Shown in pieces: positions 17,565 through 25,959 of a stretch of 64,000 nt of DNA. Where the stretch lies: positions 141,619 through 205,618 of the forward strand of contig NZ_QGGO01000008.1 of the NCBI RefSeq assembly GCF_003148625.1, given 5' to 3'. The stretch comes from Arcicella aurantiaca. Lineage in GTDB: Bacteria; Bacteroidota; Bacteroidia; Cytophagales; Spirosomataceae. The position numbers and the translations under genes were made by a program. Under the pieces are notes generated by a model that made no database searches, was not told the DNA's origin, and saw only the letters and a program-made list of their open reading frames with translations. Each line of letters begins with the position of its first letter. Position 1 is the first letter of the stretch.

Positions 17565-18779
17565 GTGAATCAACTCGACTTCTATTATTACTTCCTGAAA
17601 TCTACTGTCAATACCGATGATGGCGTAATTAACAGCGTCCTAAAAATTGATGGGAAAGATTCTGTTCCGATTTCTACACGAATCAAAACCAAAAAATCAC
17701 AGTGGAATGCAAAAGACCAATGTTTTGAGGGAAAAGATTCTGCTAAGAAAGAGGCTCTCAAACGGAATTTCGAGAAAAGAATGGAGAGCATCAGAGACGT
17801 GCTGGCTCAGGAGCAAACGTTGAAATCTATCGACCCCAATGATATTTTGGCGATTCACAGGCAAGATAAGAAACAACAAATTGAAGAGAAACGTCCTGAA
17901 GGCAAGCAAAAACAAATGTTGCTTGAGCATTTTAGGCTGTATATTAAGCAACAACAAGAGCTTGTTGATGTAGGACGTTTGGCACAGGTCACGGTAGATG
18001 GATACATCGCTAAACGGAATACAGTTGTACAGTATCTTATCGACCGAAAATTGATTGGTTTTAGGACGGAGCAGTTTACTGAGGCTGTCATGCTGGACTT
18101 TGAGCATTATTTGATAATGAAAGGTCAAGCGGACTCCACCATTGCGAAGTATAAGCGATTAGTCAAAACTGTAACAACATGGGCAAAACAAAAGGGATTC
18201 ACCAAAATTAAGCCACTCGAAGACTACAAAATTGAGAATGCTCCTGACAAAGAGCCCATTTCCTTAGACCGTGCGGAGCTGCAAAAGATTGAGGACGCTC
18301 AAAATGATGGTCGCCTAAATGATGACTTATCAATTACTGCAGATATTTATCGTTTTTGTGCCGAAACGTCATTAAGCCACGGTGACTATAATAGTTTGCG
18401 GAATTCTATGATGAAAACGGGCAAGAACGGCACAAAATGGATTAATCGCCCACGTGGTAAAACCAAGGTTGAACATCGCATTCCATTGTCCGAAAAGGCA
18501 CTGGACATATTAAACAAATACGGTACATTGGAGGACCTCCCACGCAAGTCTAACCAAAAATCAAATATTGGCATCAGGAAGGTTGCCAAAATTGTTGGTA
18601 TCGAAAAATATCTAACTTTCCATACTTCTCGAAAAACTGCGGTGGACGATATGTTTAACGTGAAAGGTATGCGTGAAACGGTAATACAGAAGGTTGTGGG
18701 TTGGAAGAGCAGCCGTCAACTGAAACTGTACGCAAAGGTCAAGGATTCGACGATTGAGCGAGAATTCTTTGGAGAGTAA
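17565..18779 (+). CDS. int: Phage integrase, tyrosine recombinase
   Basis: Carries out integration at tRNA-Glu. 404 aa, with an N-terminal arm-binding region (about 1-90), a SAM-like core-binding domain (about 125-215) and a catalytic domain. C-terminal motifs are HTSRKTAVDD (His and Arg), VVGWKSSRQ (Trp in place of the usual His) and the nucleophile LYAKV. The first catalytic Arg is missing from AETSLSHGDYNSL; IntDOT of Bacteroides also lacks this Arg. The start is GTG. It is transcribed away from attL and ends at a strong terminator shared with the convergent late operon. Confidence 0.92.
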   Translation: MNQLDFYYYFLKSTVNTDDGVINSVLKIDGKDSVPISTRIKTKKSQWNAKDQCFEGKDSAKKEALKRNFEKRMESIRDVLAQEQTLKSIDPNDILAIHRQDKKQQIEEKRPEGKQKQMLLEHFRLYIKQQQELVDVGRLAQVTVDGYIAKRNTVVQYLIDRKLIGFRTEQFTEAVMLDFEHYLIMKGQADSTIAKYKRLVKTVTTWAKQKGFTKIKPLEDYKIENAPDKEPISLDRAELQKIEDAQNDGRLNDDLSITADIYRFCAETSLSHGDYNSLRNSMMKTGKNGTKWINRPRGKTKVEHRIPLSEKALDILNKYGTLEDLPRKSNQKSNIGIRKVAKIVGIEKYLTFHTSRKTAVDDMFNVKGMRETVIQKVVGWKSSRQLKLYAKVKDSTIEREFFGE

Positions 18780-18784
18780 ACAAA

Positions 18785-18813
18785 AGAGCCTATCAGTATT
18801 ACTGATAGGCTCT
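18785..18813. terminator. Bidirectional terminator between int and the late operon
   Basis: A perfect 13-bp stem (AGAGCCTATCAGT/ACTGATAGGCTCT) with a 3-nt loop lies 5 bp past int and 20 bp past the last minus-strand gene. Confidence 0.8.
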
Positions 18814-18833
18814 AACACAACGTTATACTACAT

Positions 18834-19142
18834 TTAATATTTTGGAGAGATACTTAAACTTCCCCCTGGCAAGCAATATAATTTCCCACCTCTGGTTGAT
18901 TTCAGCCCCTTTAATTGTCTTATAGTCGAAATACTTATACTGTCGTTGACATCAGCGACGTCGTAAGGCTCTGGAACTACGCCCAAATTCCAAACGGTTG
19001 GGTCTTCGTATGCTCCTGAGCGGATGGTATAGATTGTGGTACGTTGTGTCGGTTTTGGAGACACGTACTTAAATGCCTGCGGAGTTACTTTTTCAGTACA
19101 GCTCATTAGGCAAAGCAATAGAAAAAATAAGAGATATTTCAT
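18834..19142 (-). CDS. Small lipoprotein, end of late operon
   Basis: 102 aa with a lipoprotein signal (MKYLLFFLLLCLMSCTEK; cleavage before Cys15). The mature part has a GAYEDPTVWNLGVVPEPYD segment resembling the G..DP..W..G..P...D pattern common in Bacteroidota exported proteins. The 92-aa protein two genes upstream has a similar segment (GYSDVPSTFQGGVIPQAGD), so the two may be paralogous. It overlaps the LytTR gene by 4 bp. Function unknown. Probably a lysogenic-conversion gene, since virion proteins rarely carry lipoprotein signals. Confidence 0.75.
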   Translation of the reverse strand: MKYLLFFLLLCLMSCTEKVTPQAFKYVSPKPTQRTTIYTIRSGAYEDPTVWNLGVVPEPYDVADVNDSISISTIRQLKGLKSTRGGKLYCLPGGSLSISPKY

Positions 19143-19453
19143 AGCAAGTTTTTTTTGTGCCGTCTTGAGACGGGCAAAACAGTGTTATTGACAAGATGTA
19201 TTTCTGTGGGACAAATAGCGGCAATGGCATCATCATTGACAAGGTAAGATTGATGTATGCGTACAAAACCAACTGAGCTAATTAATCGGTCAATTTTCGA
19301 CAATGAAAATGGTACATATATCATTTTGCCGTCTCTCAGGTAAATTGCCGTGTAATTAATATTAGACTGCAAATACACAATATTATTAACGAGAATAGAC
19401 TTTCGTTTTTTCTCGTTAATAGTTAATAAGCCTCTATTTGCATCAAATGTCAT
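19139..19453 (-). CDS. Stand-alone LytTR DNA-binding protein
   Basis: 104 aa made almost wholly of a LytTR domain: NNIVYLQSNINYTAIYLRDG, SLSKIDRL, VGFVRIHQSYLVN and VLPVSRRHKKNLL fit its beta-sheet layout. Usually this domain is fused to a response-regulator receiver; here there is no sensory part. It overlaps both flanking genes by 1-4 bp, so it is co-translated with two small exported proteins. It may regulate the cassette or host genes. A transcription factor at the far end of a late operon is unusual. Confidence 0.85.
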   Translation of the reverse strand: MTFDANRGLLTINEKKRKSILVNNIVYLQSNINYTAIYLRDGKMIYVPFSLSKIDRLISSVGFVRIHQSYLVNDDAIAAICPTEIHLVNNTVLPVSRRHKKNLL

Positions 19454-19731
19454 TATTGACCTGTGTGTAGGTATGACAAGTTGGTAATTAACAATACACC
19501 TTTGACAGAACCTTCACCGTAAGAAATAGTCTTACAGTAGAAGTGATTGCGAACCTTGAGCGTGTCCCCTGGGCGAATAGTCACGATGTCTCCAGCTTGA
19601 GGGATAACGCCCCCCTGAAACGTACTCGGAACGTCTGAATAACCAGTTTGGGCTGTGGTAATTGTTGCAACACTTGCTTTCATGCTCATTAATAATGTAG
19701 CAAAAGCGAATAGGAATAATAGCTTTTTCAT
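19453..19731 (-). CDS. Small secreted protein
   Basis: 92 aa with a Sec signal peptide (MKKLLFLFAFATLLMSMKAS). The mature part contains GYSDVPSTFQGGVIPQAGD and TIRPGDTLKVRN, a short beta-rich module related to one in the lipoprotein encoded two genes downstream. The gene sits 2 bp past the nuclease gene stop. No function is known. Confidence 0.7.
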   Translation of the reverse strand: MKKLLFLFAFATLLMSMKASVATITTAQTGYSDVPSTFQGGVIPQAGDIVTIRPGDTLKVRNHFYCKTISYGEGSVKGVLLITNLSYLHTGQ

Positions 19732-19733
19732 AA

Positions 19734-20381
19734 TTAGAATTGATAACCTGTTTTAGACTGTATGTAACTCAGCTCTACAATTTTTGCGGTAACTGTCTTA
19801 TCGTCATTCTTGAATAGCAAGCAAAGCGGTTGTGTACCATGCCCAAATATTACCTTCCAATAGAATTCTGGAATGTTTACATTTTGTTGACTGAGTGTGC
19901 CAATCTTACCAAGTCCACCTGCATAGATGGTTAGATTTTCATTGTTCAACGCCCACAGTTGGCACAAATCCTCATATTTTTTCCAAATTCCTCGGTTAAG
20001 ATTTGGGGTTTGAGGCACGGCGTTAGTCATCACGTAGGTTTCTTTATTTAGCAGGACTGTTGACGTGCGAGCTTGCGAATTACATAAGTGACCTCTGTCG
20101 TAGTGGGTGTTACTATAGAAACTTCGATTAACCCGCTTGAAGTTTGCACCTAAGCTAATATCCGTATAGAAAACGCCTGGATATTTCTCGACTCCTATAT
20201 CAGTCTTTTTTAAAGTCCAGCCAACCCAATTGGCATGACCTAAAATGTTGTTGTAGCTAATTATATAGCCTTTTTTGGGCAAATAGTAATTGTTTTTGTC
20301 TTTGCTTGTGGCATTAGAAATGTTTTTTACTTGTGAAAACGTCTGAACAGAAATAAGTAAAAGGATAAGTAATTTTTTCAT
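19734..20381 (-). CDS. Secreted DNA/RNA non-specific endonuclease
   Basis: 215 aa with signal peptide MKKLLILLLISVQTFSQ. The beta-beta-alpha-Me nuclease motif is HYDRGHLCNSQ (DRGH, near residue 98), and the metal-ligand Asn lies in NAVPQTPNLNRGIW. These nucleases cut DNA and RNA without sequence preference and are normally extracytoplasmic. In a prophage such an enzyme could destroy incoming phage DNA in the periplasm, salvage nucleotides at lysis or attack neighbours; which is unknown. It lies between the patatin gene and small exported proteins. Confidence 0.9.
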   Translation of the reverse strand: MKKLLILLLISVQTFSQVKNISNATSKDKNNYYLPKKGYIISYNNILGHANWVGWTLKKTDIGVEKYPGVFYTDISLGANFKRVNRSFYSNTHYDRGHLCNSQARTSTVLLNKETYVMTNAVPQTPNLNRGIWKKYEDLCQLWALNNENLTIYAGGLGKIGTLSQQNVNIPEFYWKVIFGHGTQPLCLLFKNDDKTVTAKIVELSYIQSKTGYQF

Positions 20382-20412
20382 TAATTGTAGATACTGTTTT
20401 GTTTATGGGTGT

Positions 20413-21279
20413 TTACTGTTTAGGAGTTAAAGGATTAAAAAACATTTGATTGGCATTGTCAATTCGTAATTTTCTTAGATTCTCATCCTCGAAATTCAAT
20501 GAATCTTCGTCCAAATCAGTTTGATAAATAACAGAGGGAACAAATCTGAAAGGGTCTTTATTGATTTCCTTAAAGCGTTCCATGTCTTTGGCGAAGCTCT
20601 CGCCCACAGCCAAATCAATGGTGCGAAGCAACATTTGCTCCATTGTGAAATCACCTTTATGCACCGTAGGATTTACGGGCGACGAGTTGATGATTATAAC
20701 TTGGTCGGGTCTGTGTTGCAACACAGACTTGATAGGCGAAACGGTGATGATACCGCCATCTGAGGCGTTGGTAAACTCTTCAAAATGGGTTGAGAATCGC
20801 TGAGGTTTCCAGATTACGGGTTGAGAACACGATGCCATGATGGCACGAATGTAGTTTTCATCAGTGTCAAAATCATACTGTGTGCAAGTGCGGTATTTTC
20901 CGCTATTCATGTCCACAAAACCGATGTGGAATACAATTCCTTTATCTTTTGCCTTCTGAAGTGAGATGTATTTGCTTAACAATGCGTGCAATGGCTCAAT
21001 ATCTAACACATAGTTTTTACCCAGTATGCGGTTTTTGACGATGTTGAAAGTCGAAATTTTACCCTTGTAAACGTCGTTATTTCGCAAGGTGGGGAATACC
21101 TTAATGATAGTGTCTATATCGCCCTGGGCAATCATTGCTCCGATTATTGACCCAACACTTACTCCAGAAATAAACTTTATGGTTTTGAAATCAAAACCAT
21201 AGTCACGCATCCTTTTCAAGATTTGGACAGCGAACAAGCCCCTTGCACCGCCGCCCGAAAGAACAAGTCCTTTTCTCAT
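20413..21279 (-). CDS. Patatin-like phospholipase
   Basis: 288 aa from the ATG at 21279, which overlaps the stop of the upstream gene as TAATG. The oxyanion glycine loop is LSGGGARGLFA (about residue 8), the nucleophile elbow SGVSVGSIIG (about 45) and the catalytic Asp SDGGI. Patatins form a Ser-Asp dyad and hydrolyse acyl chains of phospholipids. No signal peptide is visible, unlike both neighbours. Possible roles are membrane damage at lysis, host lipid change, or an effector as in CBASS CapV; no cyclase gene is nearby, so CBASS is not supported. Confidence 0.92.
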   Translation of the reverse strand: MRKGLVLSGGGARGLFAVQILKRMRDYGFDFKTIKFISGVSVGSIIGAMIAQGDIDTIIKVFPTLRNNDVYKGKISTFNIVKNRILGKNYVLDIEPLHALLSKYISLQKAKDKGIVFHIGFVDMNSGKYRTCTQYDFDTDENYIRAIMASCSQPVIWKPQRFSTHFEEFTNASDGGIITVSPIKSVLQHRPDQVIIINSSPVNPTVHKGDFTMEQMLLRTIDLAVGESFAKDMERFKEINKDPFRFVPSVIYQTDLDEDSLNFEDENLRKLRIDNANQMFFNPLTPKQ

Positions 21280-21761
21280 TAGTTTGGGCTGGGATATATT
21301 GGGCATGGCATACCAATTAATTGAAAATATTTGCACTGAAACTGAATCTTGTCGAGTAATACTTTCTTAGCAGTATTCAGTCTTTTTTGCATAGAATCAA
21401 TCATCATTTGGTCAGATTGAAACGTAGATGACGAATAATCTTTTTCGGGTGTCCATTCCAAAATTGAGCCTCGAAACTCTTTTTGTTCGATAAAATCAAC
21501 GACTTTCTTCGGTAGATTTCTGAAAGACATCGTTAACAAATTTGGATTATCAACAAAAGCTTTGATTTCGGCAACACGATTGAACGTTGCGGCACTTGTA
21601 GAATCAGGCTTTGACTGATAATAATTGATGATGCCATCTATTAGCATTGTGGCTTGTGATTTCGTCAAATCGGGCATATCTAAAAAGACAGCGTGTTGCT
21701 CTTGTGCATAAGAGCAGAGACTAACAAGAGCTAATAAGCTCGCAAAAATTAGATTTTTCAT
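21279..21761 (-). CDS. Secreted protein of unknown function
   Basis: 160 aa with a signal peptide (MKNLIFASLLALVSLCSYAQ). The mature part is helical and charged, with LTKSQATMLIDGIINYYQSK and a C-terminal Cys-Pro-containing tail (LIGMPCPIYPSPN). Stop and start codons overlap with the patatin gene downstream, and 3 bp separate it from the gene upstream. No family is recognised. Confidence 0.65.
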   Translation of the reverse strand: MKNLIFASLLALVSLCSYAQEQHAVFLDMPDLTKSQATMLIDGIINYYQSKPDSTSAATFNRVAEIKAFVDNPNLLTMSFRNLPKKVVDFIEQKEFRGSILEWTPEKDYSSSTFQSDQMMIDSMQKRLNTAKKVLLDKIQFQCKYFQLIGMPCPIYPSPN

Positions 21762-21764
21762 GAT

Positions 21765-22361
21765 TTATTGTTTTGTATAATTGATTGTGATTTCAGCACG
21801 CTGACCGTAATGACCAGTAGTGAGAGCTGGGCGATAAGCCGTGAGCGTGTGGGTAGTAGGATTGAGATATACAGGCGGACCAATTGGAATTACGTTCCGT
21901 TCTTCGTTGCCGTTGGCATCGAAATTGACGTCAACCATTTGGTAATAATAGAGATAGTCAACACCTGACACTAACTGTATTGATGGACTTGCCCAGGTAA
22001 GGTAAATCTTTTGTGTATAGATTGTTTTGCCCTTCCACGTGTAGTTTGTAGCGGTTTCCAGCTCACTGGAGAACTCTTTGTAGAGCTCTATCGGCGTTGA
22101 GGTTTTGACCATAATTTTACGGTCGGGAGTAAGTACCAAATTATTTTGTACTCGCTCAATCATTAGAGCTACGAGGGTATCGGTCGTAAGGTCATAGCCG
22201 TATTTGGGTTCTTCGCAGGTTGGGCATTTCTTTTGTGCCGTGCGATAAGCAAAACGATATACGGCATTATTGACATTTTGACGAGACAATACTTGTCTAT
22301 TGGTCTGCGAAAAAGCACTGCCCATACTAAGGAGCAAGCATAGAAAAAGAAAATTTCTCAT
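21765..22361 (-). CDS. Secreted protein of unknown function
   Basis: 198 aa from the ATG at 22361, which overlaps the upstream stop as TAATG and begins a signal peptide (MRNFLFLCLLLSMGSAFSQ). A CxxC pair (KKCPTCEEPKYG) follows near residue 49, and the rest is beta-rich. It may be a tail-region accessory protein or an exported conversion factor. No family is recognised. Confidence 0.65.
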   Translation of the reverse strand: MRNFLFLCLLLSMGSAFSQTNRQVLSRQNVNNAVYRFAYRTAQKKCPTCEEPKYGYDLTTDTLVALMIERVQNNLVLTPDRKIMVKTSTPIELYKEFSSELETATNYTWKGKTIYTQKIYLTWASPSIQLVSGVDYLYYYQMVDVNFDANGNEERNVIPIGPPVYLNPTTHTLTAYRPALTTGHYGQRAEITINYTKQ

Positions 22362-22867
22362 TAGTTGAAAATTTTGATTGATACGTTGATTGTTACTTGA
22401 GTAGTAGAGCAATTGACAATGATTGCTCCGTCTTGATTGGTCTGAGCATCGACGGTGTTGGTCTTACTGCAGTTATAAGATAGTACAGACACACAGGCAT
22501 CTACGCCCAACGTGTCGGTTTCCCAAATCGTAAATTCGTAGTCGCCTTCTGCGGCGTTGACAAGTTGTTCAGAATCGGTAACCCAATCGTAGAATAAGAA
22601 CATCGTATTAGTAGTGTCCTTTTTTAGCCACAAACCATTTCGGACACCCTCAGTACCGTGCACGACGTTGGCATCAAAAACAGCCACTGGAAGTATCGAA
22701 CCTGACTGTTTGTGTACGCCGATAGCACGAAAATTTAGATTTCTAATATCGAAAGGAACAGGTGCAACAGGATTTGTAACATCAAAAAACTGAAATTCTT
22801 GAATAATAGTTGAACCCGAAATAATTTTGAAATTGAGCTTTACAGGACTTCTATCAATTGTTGCCAT
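22361..22867 (-). CDS. Putative distal tail or baseplate protein
   Basis: 168 aa, beta-rich, without a signal peptide. The N-terminal half (SPVKLNFKIISGSTIIQEFQ, PVPFDIRNLNFRAIG) resembles the beta-sandwich start of phage baseplate upper proteins in style, but not strongly enough to name. It is the first gene after a gap holding a copy of the recurrent ACGTCC motif, and is followed by the secreted block. Confidence 0.5.
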   Translation of the reverse strand: MATIDRSPVKLNFKIISGSTIIQEFQFFDVTNPVAPVPFDIRNLNFRAIGVHKQSGSILPVAVFDANVVHGTEGVRNGLWLKKDTTNTMFLFYDWVTDSEQLVNAAEGDYEFTIWETDTLGVDACVSVLSYNCSKTNTVDAQTNQDGAIIVNCSTTQVTINVSIKIFN

Positions 22868-22882
22868 CGTATTTTTTTTCTA

Positions 22883-22919
22883 CGAAGGAACTGCCATAGG
22901 AATTTTCAAAAAAGGACGT
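22883..22919 (-). promoter_or_regulatory. Candidate phage late promoter (copy at 22.9 kb)
   Basis: On the minus strand ACGTCC (22919-22914), then T6, then 23 nt from the hexamer to TTCCTTCG (22890-22883), a weak match to TAnnTTTG. It lies 15 nt ahead of the 168-aa gene. See the copies at 30.3, 35.7, 45.8 and 51.8-51.9 kb. Confidence 0.45.
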
Positions 22920-22924
22920 TAAAA

Positions 22925-24805
22925 CTATCCTATGTATCTACGAAGCTTTAGTTCAACGACATATTTATTTATGTCTGACCTTATTTTTACTGATATTGAG
23001 CTGGCTAACCAAAAAACGTCGTAGGCGAGTATTTTGCGTAGAAACGAAAATTCTACGAGTTCTTGAAGGGTAAGTTTTGCCGAAATTTCAAAATAGAGTG
23101 TATTATCATTAAAGTCTTGTTTAGCCTTATTGAAGGTCTTATAAATACCTGTTGCTTTTTCGAGGTCGAAAGACAAGGTATTTGTTTCAATTTTTCCTTT
23201 GTTTTCGTCCCAAAACAAAAACCGCAATGGAGAGGTATTTTTGTCTTGAGCAAATAGCGGTGAAATTGATTGAGCTTCAATTTGGGGGCGATTTGCGTTT
23301 TTGGTCAATCCCGGTATTTGTAAGGGCAAGTCTTCGAAATCGTCCTTATTGGCTTCAACGACAGCATCGCTCGGAATAGGATTGTATGGCGCCGTGTTTT
23401 CCTTGGCAAGAGCATCACCCGAAATATTCCATTTCAATTGCTGTTTTTTAGCTTTTCGATATTGTATTTTTCTCGTATAAGAACTTCTACCTGTTAGGTC
23501 AAGATAATCCACTTTCAAAATATTGGTATTGAAACGACTTAATTCTACGGTTTTTACGAACAAATTAAAGTGCAGCACTAAACCAAATTGGTCGATAAGA
23601 TACTGGAGATAATCCCCAAACTTAACATCTGGCAAATGATTGGCGTAAGTGATGGTATTATTGTAGATATTAACAGGATATTTGAGACCGTCGAGCATTT
23701 TGTCAAGCGTGTACAAATTGAAAATCAATATCTTTTTCACGTCCACATTTTGCAAAAAATCCCCTACGACGGTGTAACCCACAAGGCTAAAAATCTTCCT
23801 GAGTACAAATTCTAAATACAACATTGGCACTAAGGAATACTTTGTTTTTTCGGTAATGACGTTGGCATTTCTTAATATTTTCCCTGCATCTGTTTTGTTA
23901 ATTGTTCCGTTGAACACGTCTTCGGAATAATGTTTTGTGTTGTCAATTTCGGGCAATTGGTATGGTTTTGTCCATGTGGCTTTTAGGGAATTGTCCAGAT
24001 AATCCGTAATGGTTGATACCGTCGAGGGATTAAGAATGAAAGTGGCTGTTTGGGTTATGCCTGCATTGCCGTCACGAAACGAGAATTTGACCGTAAATGT
24101 GTCTGTACTTATGCCCGTAGAAACGGCTAAGAATTGCTTATTCGAGAATAATACTTCATTGTTTTGCTGTGTGGTATTGTAAGCCGCTAAAAATTCTACA
24201 AAAAGTGGAATATTAGAGGTATCCGTAGGGGTAACTCCTAACTGAGCGGTTTGCTTTTCAGATAGTAGCACTGTGCCTTTATAAATCTGGAGCGTGGTTG
24301 GTCGAAAAATTCGCTTAATACATTCAAGCATAGTAATACCAACGGTAAGATTGCGACCCAATGAATTATCATAGACCACACCCACACTTGAATTACCATC
24401 AACTTTATAGAGTGTTGCATTAAGGTTTTGAGTTGGTATAACGTCTTTACCGATGTCAAACTTATTCAACGATTTTTGCCAAAAAGCTTGAGCAATATTT
24501 CCCGGTGTTACGGTAAGGGTTGCGGTAATAATATTTTCGTCGGCATAGTCGAGAGCAAGCACTCCTTCAAATAGCTGAAGGGATACTTCAAACAACAATA
24601 CTTTGTAGGAAATTGTGGCCACACGGTTGACGTTCACCAAATTTGGATAATCCAATTTTGCCAAAATGGTTGGCGATGACGCAAATGTGAACGGATATGA
24701 CCAGTCTCCAGAGAGCGGATTGAATACTGGAGACGACAAAGTATGTTCTATCTCGACGTCGGTAAGATAGACTTGAAAATTAAGGTCTATGAAGTGTAGA
24801 TACAT
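22925..24805 (-). CDS. Large distal tail protein
   Basis: 626 aa, beta-rich, placed two genes after the tape measure, where siphoviruses encode Dit/Tal-like tail-tip proteins. The N-terminus (MYLHFIDLNFQVYLTDVEIE) and central VFNGTINKTDAG and YLEFVLRKIFSLVGYTVVGD segments have no obvious named homologue. Stop and start codons are back to back with the 390-aa gene. Role is inferred from position. Confidence 0.6.
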   Translation of the reverse strand: MYLHFIDLNFQVYLTDVEIEHTLSSPVFNPLSGDWSYPFTFASSPTILAKLDYPNLVNVNRVATISYKVLLFEVSLQLFEGVLALDYADENIITATLTVTPGNIAQAFWQKSLNKFDIGKDVIPTQNLNATLYKVDGNSSVGVVYDNSLGRNLTVGITMLECIKRIFRPTTLQIYKGTVLLSEKQTAQLGVTPTDTSNIPLFVEFLAAYNTTQQNNEVLFSNKQFLAVSTGISTDTFTVKFSFRDGNAGITQTATFILNPSTVSTITDYLDNSLKATWTKPYQLPEIDNTKHYSEDVFNGTINKTDAGKILRNANVITEKTKYSLVPMLYLEFVLRKIFSLVGYTVVGDFLQNVDVKKILIFNLYTLDKMLDGLKYPVNIYNNTITYANHLPDVKFGDYLQYLIDQFGLVLHFNLFVKTVELSRFNTNILKVDYLDLTGRSSYTRKIQYRKAKKQQLKWNISGDALAKENTAPYNPIPSDAVVEANKDDFEDLPLQIPGLTKNANRPQIEAQSISPLFAQDKNTSPLRFLFWDENKGKIETNTLSFDLEKATGIYKTFNKAKQDFNDNTLYFEISAKLTLQELVEFSFLRKILAYDVFWLASSISVKIRSDINKYVVELKLRRYIG

Positions 24806-25959
24806 TAGTATTGTGTCTTTTGGGCAATTTCAAATTCTAATATAGTTTGCTCATTTGGATTGAAAGAATCAGTCTCAAGGCTTTGCATAACACTTTTAAG
24901 ACGGACGGTTTCGGTGTCATCAACATAAAAAATATCTTTGGATGTACATAAATCCTCTGATAAATACGATAGCCAACCTTGCGACAATACACCCGTAGGA
25001 ATTGCAAGCTTAGTGGACAATTGAACAGAATTGTCAATTGTTTCGAGATTTTCATTGGCAAAAACCTCTCGGCTGTATTCGGTAGTGGTGGTGATGCCTT
25101 CGGAAATTCTGAAGGTATCCCACACGCCAAAAAGGTTTTTGAAGTAGATGGTTCGCTCTGGTAAATCTGTTATGGATTCGTCGAGATAGAAAAAAAAGCT
25201 TTCTGAAAATTGTTCACCTAATACTCCAGCTTCGTTGACATTATACAGCGTGATGGAATAATGTGAAAAGTCTGGAGGAACAATATCTCGTAGTTTAGGA
25301 AGCGATACATTAAGTTGATAGACATCGTTTTGCTTGAGTTCGTGAATTTCTGAATACTTGACAGAGCTGATTGATGAAAAATCAGCATCGAAAAAGTCAG
25401 CTACGACGGCGACGCCTTCAGGACAAGGGTCAAGGTTGAACAGAAAATACAGAAATGAATGAGAACTTTCGGATATAATTCTGTAACGTGGACCTCCTTG
25501 CAAAAACATAATTCCGTTATTTCCTAAGCGATTTTTAAGAGCATTTTGTCCATCAGCATTCCATTTTTTACGGGCTATTTTGGCATTAATAGCCGTAAAG
25601 GTTTCCGATTTGGTAATGACATCTTGAGAAACAATTTTGCTTTGAATTTGATAATCTAACGAAAAATTAACTAATTTTTGAGCGGTGAAACTTAAAAGGC
25701 TCGGACGTGCTACGCTCTGAAAATGCGGGTTATCTTGTAAAATAGCCTGCAAATTGAAGTTGTAAGTATTGTTACGATTAATGGTAATGAGCGGAGCATT
25801 AGCATTAATCGGCAAATCAAAGTCTCCACCTGCTACGGACTGAATATAAATAACAGCTTGACGAAGCGTAATAGCAGGTTCATTTTGTACTGCGAGCGGA
25901 TACAAAAGTGGATTTCTTGCACTCAATATTGGTGTTAAATTACTTGTTGATGTTGCCAT
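24805..25959 (-). CDS. Tail protein following the tape measure
   Basis: 384 aa from MATSTSNLTP, chosen because the longer frame would overlap the tape measure more deeply. A beta-rich protein with TLRQAVIYIQSVAGGDFDLP near the N-terminus. In siphoviruses the gene after the tape measure is normally the distal tail protein that joins tube to tip, which is the best guess here. No motif confirms it. Confidence 0.55.
   Translation of the reverse strand: MATSTSNLTPILSARNPLLYPLAVQNEPAITLRQAVIYIQSVAGGDFDLPINANAPLITINRNNTYNFNLQAILQDNPHFQSVARPSLLSFTAQKLVNFSLDYQIQSKIVSQDVITKSETFTAINAKIARKKWNADGQNALKNRLGNNGIMFLQGGPRYRIISESSHSFLYFLFNLDPCPEGVAVVADFFDADFSSISSVKYSEIHELKQNDVYQLNVSLPKLRDIVPPDFSHYSITLYNVNEAGVLGEQFSESFFFYLDESITDLPERTIYFKNLFGVWDTFRISEGITTTTEYSREVFANENLETIDNSVQLSTKLAIPTGVLSQGWLSYLSEDLCTSKDIFYVDDTETVRLKSVMQSLETDSFNPNEQTILEFEIAQKTQY

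Noticed and set aside
20413..21279. Patatin as a CBASS effector
   Set aside because: No CD-NTase, HORMA or ubiquitin-like gene is nearby; the neighbours are exported proteins and tail genes.
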